8,624 nucleotides of DNA from assembly GCA_903851455.1 (NCBI GenBank), contig CAINOM010000357.1, positions 1 to 8,624 on the forward strand, written 5' to 3'. The DNA is from an uncultured Bacteroidota bacterium (GTDB lineage: Bacteria > Bacteroidota > Bacteroidia > Chitinophagales > Chitinophagaceae). Positions within the stretch are counted from its first letter, which is position 1; every line of letters starts with the position of its first letter. A model generated the notes under the pieces. It saw only the letters and a program-made list of their open reading frames with translations, had not been told where the DNA came from and ran no database searches. Positions 1-5,922 of this stretch are shown here, one piece after another. The position numbers and the translations under genes were made by a program.

Positions 1-852
1 GTAGGCCTTACTGCCCCCGGCCTCATCGGCGCCGATGTTTGTCACCTCAACCTGCACAAAACCTTTTCTATACCACACGGCGGCGGCGGTCCGGGCATGG
101 GCCCTATCTGCGTGAAGAAGCACCTCGAGCCATTCCTGCCAGGCCATGTAATGAATAACGCTGGAGGTAACACCTCCCTCTCCTTCGGAGAGGGTCGGGG
201 AGAGGTCGCTCACGCAGTATCTGCAGCACCATATGGCTCTGCCAGCATCCTGCTTATATCTTACGCCTACATCCGTATGCTCGGCTCAAGGGGTGTTCGT
301 CTTGCCACTGAATATGCAATATTGAATGCCAACTACATGCGCTCACGCCTGCAGGACGATTTCGACATTCTGTACACAGGTCACGGCGGTACTTGCGCAC
401 ATGAATTTATCGTAGACCTGCGCCCGTACAAAAAGAGCGCTGAAGTAGAAGCAGAAGACGTTGCAAAGCGCCTTATCGATTACGGCTTCCACGCGCCTAC
501 CATGAGCTTCCCTGTGCCAGGCACGCTGATGATAGAGCCTACAGAAAGCGAGGACAAGGCTGAGCTGGACCGTTTCTGCGATGCGATGCTGGCCATCCGC
601 CAGGAGATCCGTGACGTAGAAGACGGCCGCGCCGACAAGCACGACAACGCACTGAAAAATGCACCGCATACACAGGCCGTGATCACTGCTGATGAATGGA
701 ACCACAAATACAGCCGCCAGCAGGCAGCCTTCCCGTTGCCATGGGTGAAGCACAATAAATTCTGGCCATCGGTATCTCGCGTAAACAATACCTACGGCGA
801 CCGTAACCTGGTATGCACTTGTGAGCCTACAGAATCTTATGCTGAAGCATAA
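1..852 (+). CDS. gcvP: Glycine dehydrogenase (decarboxylating), glycine cleavage P-protein; C-terminal 283 residues, 5' end outside window
   Basis: This is the PLP-dependent P-protein, which decarboxylates glycine and passes the aminomethyl group to lipoylated H-protein in the cytoplasmic glycine cleavage system. The frame is open from base 1. It shows the PLP-binding block HLNLHKTF, with the Schiff-base lysine at codon 58-60, followed by [11 protein letters not shown]. Further on are [12 protein letters not shown], the [21 protein letters not shown] block and the typical ending [12 protein letters not shown]. The last blocks match the long single-chain form (about 950 residues) as I remember E. 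coli GcvP and human GLDC, so roughly 70% of the gene lies upstream. Two oddities. Between FLPGH and VSAAP there are 23 residues, against about 14-16 in those homologues; the excess coincides with a palindromic DNA repeat (separate entry). In addition, the usual ILPIS reads ILLIS here. The downstream hairpin suggests gcvP ends its own transcript. Confidence 0.97.
   Translation, partial: VGLTAPGLIGADVCHLNLHKTFSIPHGGGGPGMGPICVKKHLEPFLPGHVMNNAGGNTSLSFGEGRGEVAHAVSAAPYGSASILLISYAYIRMLGSRGVRLATEYAILNANYMRSRLQDDFDILYTGHGGTCAHEFIVDLRPYKKSAEVEAEDVAKRLIDYGFHAPTMSFPVPGTLMIEPTESEDKAELDRFCDAMLAIRQEIRDVEDGRADKHDNALKNAPHTQAVITADEWNHKYSRQQAAFPLPWVKHNKFWPSVSRVNNTYGDRNLVCTCEPTESYAEA
172..206. repeat. Palindromic CT/GA-rich repeat element inserted in frame within gcvP
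   Basis: An 8-bp perfect stem, CCCTCTCC (176-183) with GGAGAGGG (187-194), closes on a TTC loop. Outer ACCT (172-175) can pair with AGGT (203-206), leaving an asymmetric TCGGGGAG bulge on the right. It is read in frame as about 12 residues, [12 protein letters not shown], near the point where this GcvP is longer than homologues. From memory, closely similar short palindromes are scattered through many Bacteroidota genomes, including inside genes, but I could not search for copies. A further inverted pair, GGAGGT (163-168) with ACCTCC (172-177), overlaps its left edge. Insertion is inferred from the length excess and the palindrome. The exact borders are uncertain. Confidence 0.72.
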
Positions 853-876
853 GCAAAGGGAGAATTTTAATTTGCC

Positions 877-912
877 AACAAACCCTGCTCTTCGGCAGGG
901 ATTGTTATTTTT
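877..912 (+). terminator. Rho-independent terminator after gcvP
   Basis: The core stem is CCCTGC (883-888) with GCAGGG (895-900) around a TCTTCG loop. It is extended, after one A·A mismatch, by AACAA (877-881) pairing with TTGTT (902-906). ATTTTT follows at 907-912. It begins 25 bases after the gcvP stop and ends 26 bases before the comF start, so it should largely separate the two genes. The T-run is short, and some read-through into comF is possible because no clear comF promoter is visible. Confidence 0.75.
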
Positions 913-938
913 ATCCTGCAAAACAATTTATACCGGAG

Positions 939-1643
939 ATGCGCTCCCTCCTCAAAGACCTCACACATGGCCTCGTCCACCTGTTCTACCCCCGCCTCTG
1001 CGAAGGTTGCAGCAAACCATTGCTTGCAGCCGAGGAGGTGCTATGTATTAGTTGCGCACTTGAGATACCCGAAACGAATTACCATAACATCCCCGATAAC
1101 GAGACCGCCCTCCGCTTTGTCGGGCGCATACCATATGTCCATGCTACTTCATTCGCCTGGTTCACCAATGATGGCCTGTTGCAACATTTAGTACACGGAT
1201 TAAAGTACAAGGACAAAAAAGAGAACGGCTACTACCTTGGTTCCCAATTCGGTCATTCACTGAAACCAACAGAATGGATATCCTCTGTTGATCTCATTAT
1301 CCCGGTTCCGCTGCACCCCGCCAAAGAGGCCAAAAGGGGATACAACCAAAGCATGCTCATTGCGGAAGGCATGGGCGAGGTGCTGAATAAACCCGCAAGC
1401 GATAAATTACTGCTGAGAACCCGCGACACCGAAAGCCAGACCCGCAAGAGCAGGGCAGAACGGGTAGATAACATGGCCGGAGCCTTTAAAGTAAATGACA
1501 AAGCCGCGCTCGCAGGCAAACATATTTTAATTTGTGACGATGTACTCACAACCGGAGCTACCCTCGAGGCCTGTGCGCTCGAACTGATGGCCTGCGAAAA
1601 TGTCAAAATAAGTATTGCTACTATTGGCATAGCGATTTCATAA
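939..1643 (+). CDS. comF: ComF family protein (zinc-finger phosphoribosyltransferase-like, competence/DNA-uptake associated)
   Basis: This 234-residue protein has the ComF layout. An N-terminal four-cysteine zinc site lies at C21-x2-C24 and C36-x2-C39. The conserved LVHGLKYKD stretch is near residue 84, and the signature RGYNQS is at 133-138. A type I phosphoribosyltransferase PRPP loop, ILICDDVLTTGAT, spans residues 196-207 with the acidic pair D200-D201. The length is normal for the family. In naturally transformable bacteria ComF acts in the cytoplasm and is needed for DNA uptake; its exact reaction is unsettled. No other competence gene is visible here, and solitary comF genes are usual in this phylum. 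The ATG at 939 directly follows GGAG, which is too close to act as a Shine-Dalgarno. It puts a suitable amphipathic N-terminus ahead of the first cysteines. The symbol reflects family membership, not proven function. Confidence 0.93.
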   Translation: MRSLLKDLTHGLVHLFYPRLCEGCSKPLLAAEEVLCISCALEIPETNYHNIPDNETALRFVGRIPYVHATSFAWFTNDGLLQHLVHGLKYKDKKENGYYLGSQFGHSLKPTEWISSVDLIIPVPLHPAKEAKRGYNQSMLIAEGMGEVLNKPASDKLLLRTRDTESQTRKSRAERVDNMAGAFKVNDKAALAGKHILICDDVLTTGATLEACALELMACENVKISIATIGIAIS

Positions 1644-1655
1644 CGCTTATATTTG
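1624..1655 (+). promoter_or_regulatory. Candidate Bacteroidota-type promoter upstream of the fadL-like operon
   Basis: TATATTTG (1648-1655) fits the Bacteroidota -7 consensus TAnnTTTG exactly, and a TTG (1624-1626) sits 21 bases upstream, within the reported spacing range for the -33 element. The -33 part lies inside the last codons of comF. Transcription would start near 1660, giving a leader of about 155 bases before fadL. A weaker alternative is TAAATTTA (1790-1797, 7 of 8 matches), which would give a leader of only about 14 bases. Both are sequence matches only. Confidence 0.45.
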
Positions 1656-1678
1656 TACCCTTATTTGATGCCAATATT

Positions 1679-1742
1679 CGAAAATCCTGGGTTGGAATTC
1701 GGATTTTGGAGGTTCGATTTTGACCCCGGGATTTGGATTTTG
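1679..1742 (+). repeat. Cluster of GATTTTG words with a small inverted repeat, upstream of the fadL-like operon
   Basis: GATTTTG occurs exactly three times, at 1702-1708, 1716-1722 and 1736-1742. An inverted near-copy (GAAAATC, 1680-1686) lies just upstream. AAAATCC (1681-1687) can pair with GGATTTT (1701-1707) as a 7-bp stem with a 13-base loop. The cluster fills much of the non-coding stretch between comF and the transporter gene. It could be an operator array, a leader structure or a decayed repeat. Nothing decides between these. Confidence 0.4.
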
Positions 1743-1816
1743 CGCTTTTGTGCTTTACCTTAACCCAATTATTCGTACACCTTTTGAATTAAATTTAGTT
1801 TTTAACAACATAATTT

Positions 1817-3061
1817 ATGAAGAAACACTTATTAGCAGCATCATTATTATTGTCTGCAGCTACATCTTTTGGTGCCGGTTACCAGATCAACTTAGAAGGC
1901 CTGAGGCAGGTAGCTATGGGCGGAACGGGAACCGCGTGGCCATGGGATGCATCTACTATTTTTTATAACCCGGGTGGTCTTTGCAGGCTCAAGGGCGTAC
2001 AGGCTTATCTCAGTGTTTCGGATATCATGCCAACTACCGCATTCGGTAACCAGATGAATTCCGGAACTACTCCGACCAGCGTTACCACCAATCGTCAGTC
2101 GTTTACTCCATTCAACTTTTATATCGGCGGTCCGGTGCAGGAAAACAGCCGCGTGGCAATAGGCCTTGGTATCTATACTCCGGCTGGTGATGGTCTGCAG
2201 TGGGATAATAACTGGCTGGGTAAATACCTTGTTCAGTCCATTACCCTTAAGTCATATTTCTTCCAGCCAACGATCAGCTATCGTGTAAGCGATTTCCTCG
2301 CAGTAGGCGGCGGTTTCGTATATGGTGCCGGTACACTTGATTTCTCCCAGGCTATGCCGGTACACGGCCCACTGGGCCCGGGTCATGATGATGGCCAGGC
2401 AGTATTGCATGGTAATGCTACCGGTGTCGGATTTAACCTCGGTGCTCAGTTTAAGTTAGGCGACAATCTTCAGTTCGGACTTACTTATCGTTCACAGGTG
2501 AACATGAGCATCAGCGGTGGTTCTGCAAACTTCTCTGTTCCGTCTTCCCTGCGCGACTCATTCCCCAATACCCGTTTCGACTCACAGCTTCCAATTCCAC
2601 AGGTTGCATCGTTCGGCGTTGGCTATCGTACCGGTCCGTGGACGTTACAGCTTGACGTTAACTACACCGGCTGGAATTCATTCGACTCGTTGAGGTTCAA
2701 TTTCGACCAGCACACTTCAGTATTGCAGAACATGCATGCGCCACGTCATTACCACAATACATTTACCCCAAGGATCGGCGCAACTTATAAGATCAACAAG
2801 ATCGTTGCCTTAATGGCCGGCGCAGCTTATGATCCTACTCCTGTTCCAAACGGCTTTGTTTCTCCTGATCTTCCGGATGCTGACCGCGTTGTAGTTTCCT
2901 GTGGTATCTCTGTAAAACCATTGCCACGCTTCACCATACTCGCTGCGTTCGAGTCTACAACCACTGTAAAGCGCAACGCAACATATGATTTTGCCAATTT
3001 CAACGGTACCTATCAGACTTTTGCCTATACCCCCGGACTTGGTGTTTATTATAACTTCTAA
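1817..3061 (+). CDS. OmpP1/FadL family outer-membrane transporter
   Basis: This 414-residue beta-barrel protein belongs to the FadL/OmpP1/TodX family, whose members pass long-chain fatty acids or other hydrophobic compounds across the outer membrane. Residues 1-20 form a signal peptide (KK, hydrophobic core, SFGA) with likely cleavage before GYQINLEG. That puts the family's N-terminal GYQIN-type segment at the mature end. It is followed by AMGGTGTAWPWDASTIFYNPGG (residues 33-54), the typical MGxTGTA...DASxIFxNPG block. The middle has alternating amphipathic strands with YRVSDFLAVGGGFVYGAG and GVGFNLGAQFKL. The chain ends in an aromatic strand, GVYYNF, with the terminal Phe expected for barrel assembly. 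The start has an A/T-rich leader and no Shine-Dalgarno. The next gene begins 22 bases after the stop, so the two are almost certainly cotranscribed. The cargo cannot be told from sequence. Confidence 0.93.
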   Translation: MKKHLLAASLLLSAATSFGAGYQINLEGLRQVAMGGTGTAWPWDASTIFYNPGGLCRLKGVQAYLSVSDIMPTTAFGNQMNSGTTPTSVTTNRQSFTPFNFYIGGPVQENSRVAIGLGIYTPAGDGLQWDNNWLGKYLVQSITLKSYFFQPTISYRVSDFLAVGGGFVYGAGTLDFSQAMPVHGPLGPGHDDGQAVLHGNATGVGFNLGAQFKLGDNLQFGLTYRSQVNMSISGGSANFSVPSSLRDSFPNTRFDSQLPIPQVASFGVGYRTGPWTLQLDVNYTGWNSFDSLRFNFDQHTSVLQNMHAPRHYHNTFTPRIGATYKINKIVALMAGAAYDPTPVPNGFVSPDLPDADRVVVSCGISVKPLPRFTILAAFESTTTVKRNATYDFANFNGTYQTFAYTPGLGVYYNF

Positions 3062-3083
3062 AACTGATCAAAAAATATAAACG

Positions 3084-4487
3084 ATGAGAAAGATATATAT
3101 CATTGCCGCTGTTGGTTTCATGTTTGCCGCATGTAAGCCTAGTGTAAGGATCTCTGCACCTGTATCACCCGGCACAGCTACTTTTACCAATTACCTCGCT
3201 ATCGGTAACTCCCTCACTGCGGGATATACGGATAACAGCCTTACCCTTACTGGTCAGCTCAATTCATATCCTGAGCGCTTGTTTGAGCAGTTCTCGCTCA
3301 TCAATGGCGACAAGGGCGCAAAAGGACCATTCATTCAGCCACTGCTGGTTAGCGATAACGGCTATCCGTCTGCAAGACTGATCATGGCTGTAAGTACAAA
3401 CACATGCACCGGCGTCAGCTCACTGGGGCCGATCCCATACCCTAATTTCCAGGCGAATGCGGCAGATGCCAATTTATTTGTGAGCACTACCAATCACGGA
3501 CAGATAAACAACATCGGTGTACCCGGCATACGTGTTGCGGATTACGAATATAGGGGCTATGCCGATCCAAGCGTTGGTAATCCTTACGCAGCACGTTTTT
3601 ACAATACAGCAGCCGTCGCTACTCCATCTCCAATGGATGAGCTCATATTTATGAGGGGCAATCTGGCGCCTACATTCTTCACAATGTGGCTGGGTGCAAA
3701 TGATGTGTTGGGTTACGCTACCGCCGGTGGCCAGGGCCATGGTGCAGACAGCGCATCCGCGATACCATTGCCAGGTGGTAACTACTACCTTCAAAATGAC
3801 ATTACCCCTAGCTATGCGTTTTACGCCATCTACGACTCTATCCTCAGGATCGCAACAGGTACAGGCGCCAGCGGTGCACTCATCAATATTCCTGATGTTA
3901 CCTCGGTTCCTTTCTTTACAACTATCCCGGCTGATGGCCTTTTCCTGACAAGGCAGTCACAGGCTGACTCGTTAAATGCATTTTGGCACGCGTCATTCCC
4001 CGATATCTCCTTTAAGATCGGTAACAACTTGTTTATCATCCAGGACAATGCCGGCCTTACCCGCCAGGCGGTTCCGGGTGAGCTCATCCTGTTGTCTACA
4101 CCCACAGCTAATTTCACTTGTCTGGGCTGGGGTAGCTACACGCCGATCCCTAAGCAATATGTGCTCACTACCGACGAGCTCCAGTTTATCCGCGCGGCTA
4201 CTGCTAAATTCAACGGATTTATTCAGCAGGAGGCAGTTAAGTACCACCTCGCCTACGTAGATATGTATTCTTATCTCGGTACCGTAGCTTCAGGCATAAA
4301 ATACAATGGCCTCAACTACAACGCAGATTTCGTAACAGGCGGCGCATTCTCGCTCGATGGTATTCACCTTACACAGCGTGGTTATGCACTCGTTGCAAAT
4401 GAAATAATCAAGACCATCAACACATACTACCATTCTACTATTCCATACACCGATGCCAACAAGTACAACGGTGTCATTTTCCCATAA
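3084..4487 (+). CDS. SGNH/GDSL-type hydrolase lipoprotein
   Basis: This 467-residue protein is likely anchored in the outer membrane. The N-terminus MRKIYIIAAVGFMFAAC ends in a lipobox with the acylated cysteine at C17. The SGNH blocks are present in order. Block I is AIGNSLTAGY, with the nucleophile S43 and GNSL replacing classical GDSL. Block II is NIGVPGIRV, around G145-G148. Block III is GAND (204-207), with the oxyanion N206. Block V is DGIHLTQRGY, with D425 and H428. All four catalytic positions are intact, so it is probably an active esterase or lipase. It is longer than a minimal SGNH domain (about 200 residues), with inserts between blocks III and V (for example 220-400) likely shaping substrate specificity. 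It sits 22 bases after the FadL-like gene and before a strong terminator. I infer that it hydrolyses an ester whose lipid or hydrophobic product the transporter handles. The substrate is unknown. Confidence 0.9.
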   Translation: MRKIYIIAAVGFMFAACKPSVRISAPVSPGTATFTNYLAIGNSLTAGYTDNSLTLTGQLNSYPERLFEQFSLINGDKGAKGPFIQPLLVSDNGYPSARLIMAVSTNTCTGVSSLGPIPYPNFQANAADANLFVSTTNHGQINNIGVPGIRVADYEYRGYADPSVGNPYAARFYNTAAVATPSPMDELIFMRGNLAPTFFTMWLGANDVLGYATAGGQGHGADSASAIPLPGGNYYLQNDITPSYAFYAIYDSILRIATGTGASGALINIPDVTSVPFFTTIPADGLFLTRQSQADSLNAFWHASFPDISFKIGNNLFIIQDNAGLTRQAVPGELILLSTPTANFTCLGWGSYTPIPKQYVLTTDELQFIRAATAKFNGFIQQEAVKYHLAYVDMYSYLGTVASGIKYNGLNYNADFVTGGAFSLDGIHLTQRGYALVANEIIKTINTYYHSTIPYTDANKYNGVIFP

Positions 4488-4503
4488 TATGGCATAAGAA
4501 ATC

Positions 4504-4543
4504 GCAATATAAAAGTCCCGCATTCGCGGGACTTTTTTATTGC
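4504..4543. terminator. Strong, probably bidirectional rho-independent terminator
   Basis: An 11-bp perfect stem, AAAAGTCCCGC (4511-4521) with GCGGGACTTTT (4526-4536), closes on an ATTC loop. After one T·T mismatch the arms extend by six more pairs (4504-4509 with 4538-4543). The + strand has six Ts at 4533-4538. The - strand reads TTTTATATTG after its arm. It lies 16 bases after the SGNH gene stop and between convergent genes, so it can end both the fadL-SGNH transcript and the glycosyltransferase transcript arriving from the right. Confidence 0.93.
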
Positions 4544-4652
4544 AAGTATCATTGAGGAAAACCATTCAGCAAAGAGCTATAGCAATGAAACACTAAGACC
4601 ATCATTAACAGGAATGTTCGCGCTTTGCGGTCTTAAAAACGAAATGAGGGAT

Positions 4653-4669
4653 CGCGGGTTTAGCCCGTG
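4653..4669. repeat. REP-like short hairpin in the GC-rich patch
   Basis: CGCGGGT (4653-4659) pairs with GCCCGTG (4663-4669) around a TTA loop, with five Watson-Crick pairs and two G·T wobbles. Read on the - strand it is CACGGGCTAAACCCGCG, which resembles the CACGGG-TAAA-CCCGTG type of interspersed palindrome I recall from Bacteroidota intergenic DNA. Only one copy is in the window, so repeat status cannot be shown here. It has no T-run and is not a standard terminator. Confidence 0.4.
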
Positions 4670-4743
4670 TGAACGGCTTGGGCGGCGGGCGCCTGTTCGA
4701 GAAACCTTTTCGCGGAAGATTCGTCGCGCGGTTCAAATCGGGA

Positions 4744-5868
4744 TCACTTCACACACTTCATCATACTCTCCCACAACTGTTCCGCAGAGCGGCCCCAGTC
4801 AAACTTTTTTGCCTGCGGACCTGCATTGGCGATCAGTTTATTACGCAGCGCCTCGTCTTTATAGATCAGGTGCATTTTATCGGCTATATCGTCAACGCTG
4901 GTCGGGTCTACCAGCAGAGCAGCATCACCGGCTACTTCCGGCATTGACGATGTATTGCTCACTATGGCCGGTACATCACATTCCAGTGCCTCCAGTATCG
5001 GAATACCAAAACCTTCGAACAGCGATGCATAAACAAGCGCATATGCCCCGCCTATCACCTGCGAGAGTTCATCTACATTCATATACCCCACCCATTTCAC
5101 ATCTTCTTTAAACGGCATCTCGGCCTTCAATTGTTCCACCTCTTCATACTTCCATGCCGGCCGGCCCGCTATCACCAGCTTCATATTGGTGCGTTGCCGT
5201 TTTTTGAAAACGATGAATGCCTTCAGCAGGTTCACAATATTTTTTCTTGGGTGCAGTGCGCCGGCAAACACAAAGTATTCACAGCCATCGGCATATTTCT
5301 TTTTCACAGCCTCACGCTCGTCCACACTCAGTGGCTGGTATTCATCATGCGCGCCATTATATACAACATCTATCTTAGCTGGCTCTATGCCGTAGCGGGT
5401 ACTTATATCATTTTTTGAGAAGGTGGATACCGTTACTATGCGGGTCGCTTTCCGGGCAAATAAAGGAGAGTAGTGCCGCCAGTAAAGCCGGTGAGACAGT
5501 ACCGTATGTTCCGGATAGTGCTCAAACGCAAGGTCGTGTATCACCAGGCAGGTAGGCACCTTCGTGCTCAGCGACATATAGCCGTCAGGCGAGAGGAACA
5601 GGTCTATTTTGTATTTGCGCAGCAGCATAGGTATGCTCCATTCAAACCATATATAGAATAAGATCGGATGGCGCGCCTGCGGGTGCACTACAACTGGAGT
5701 TACATTAGGGCCAAAAACAAACTGGGGATCATAAGGCCTGTCGAAAAAGAAAAAAAACTCATGTTCGGGGTGGTTCTTCACTATATGTTCCAGTGTTTGA
5801 TAACTAAACCAACCTATACCTTCCAGCTTTCCTTTTAACAGCAACCGTGTATTTACAGCAATTCGCAT
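4744..5868 (-). CDS. Glycosyltransferase, GT4-type (GT-B fold), surface-glycan synthesis
   Basis: This 374-residue protein fits a retaining GT-B glycosyltransferase of family GT4. The N-terminal acceptor domain starts MRIAVNTRLL with a glycine-containing loop GIGWFSYQT (17-25). The C-terminal nucleotide-sugar domain carries FAGALHPRKNI (201-211), the usual phosphate-binding GxxxxRKN region. It then carries SLFEGFGIPILEAL (282-295), with the EX7E motif as E285 and E293, and SNTSSMPEVAGDAALLVDP (304-322). There is no signal peptide, so it should work on the cytoplasmic face using a nucleotide-sugar donor. The ATG at 5868 gives a canonical start. The gene is divergent from a flippase gene 54 bp away, which points to lipid-linked glycan assembly. 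The donor and acceptor sugars cannot be predicted. Residues 38-42 (FFFFF) are encoded over an 8-base homopolymer. Confidence 0.93.
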   Translation of the reverse strand: MRIAVNTRLLLKGKLEGIGWFSYQTLEHIVKNHPEHEFFFFFDRPYDPQFVFGPNVTPVVVHPQARHPILFYIWFEWSIPMLLRKYKIDLFLSPDGYMSLSTKVPTCLVIHDLAFEHYPEHTVLSHRLYWRHYSPLFARKATRIVTVSTFSKNDISTRYGIEPAKIDVVYNGAHDEYQPLSVDEREAVKKKYADGCEYFVFAGALHPRKNIVNLLKAFIVFKKRQRTNMKLVIAGRPAWKYEEVEQLKAEMPFKEDVKWVGYMNVDELSQVIGGAYALVYASLFEGFGIPILEALECDVPAIVSNTSSMPEVAGDAALLVDPTSVDDIADKMHLIYKDEALRNKLIANAGPQAKKFDWGRSAEQLWESMMKCVK

Positions 5869-5879
5869 ACCTTAGGCAA

Positions 5880-5887
5880 CAAAAATA
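5880..5887 (-). promoter_or_regulatory. Candidate -7 promoter box for the glycosyltransferase gene
   Basis: On the - strand 5887-5880 reads TATTTTTG, an exact TAnnTTTG match. No good TTG lies at the expected -33 distance. The start codon begins 11 bases downstream at 5868, so the transcript would have a very short leader. The divergent flippase gene shares this 54-bp gap (5869-5922). Its best box on the + strand (TACTTTTA, 5887-5894) matches less well. Confidence 0.4.
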
Positions 5888-5922
5888 TACTTTTACCGCG
5901 TTATACCCCGTTAAATATCCAA

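Larger units (their letters stand above)
4488..4743. other. Convergent intergenic region with terminator, inverted repeat and GC-rich patch
   Basis: This is the 256 bp between two convergent stop codons. The left part is AT-rich and holds the terminator at 4504-4543. TAAGACC (4594-4600) and GGTCTTA (4629-4635) form a perfect 7-bp inverted repeat around 28 bases. From about 4641 to 4743 the sequence becomes GC-rich, roughly 60% by hand count, with a REP-like hairpin (4653-4669) and a GGCGGCGGGCGCC stretch. I see no convincing coding sequence. The open frames running through it continue only as shadows of the glycosyltransferase gene. Confidence 0.6.

Noticed and set aside
343..921. A long open frame (192 codons) on the - strand opposite gcvP
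   Set aside because: It lies antisense to strongly conserved GcvP coding sequence, shows no recognisable domain, and its composition is what the opposite strand of a GC-biased gene gives. It also runs through the terminator hairpin.
1720..1968. An 82-codon + strand open frame overlapping the start of the fadL-like gene
   Set aside because: It is out of frame with the signal peptide and conserved N-terminal block of the transporter and has no homology I recognise. It covers the AT-rich leader.
4290..4565. A 91-codon - strand open frame across the end of the SGNH gene and its terminator
   Set aside because: It would have to be read through the 11-bp terminator stem and lies opposite the catalytic DxxH block of the hydrolase. 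It has no recognisable features.
4730..4739. GGTTCAAATC, resembling the T-loop of a tRNA
   Set aside because: The flanking bases cannot form the 5-bp T-stem, and no anticodon or D-arm is found upstream at tRNA spacing on either strand.
4614..5111. A 165-codon + strand open frame starting in the convergent gap
   Set aside because: Most of it is the opposite strand of the conserved C-terminal domain of the glycosyltransferase. The product is rich in Ser, Pro, His and Arg with no family resemblance.
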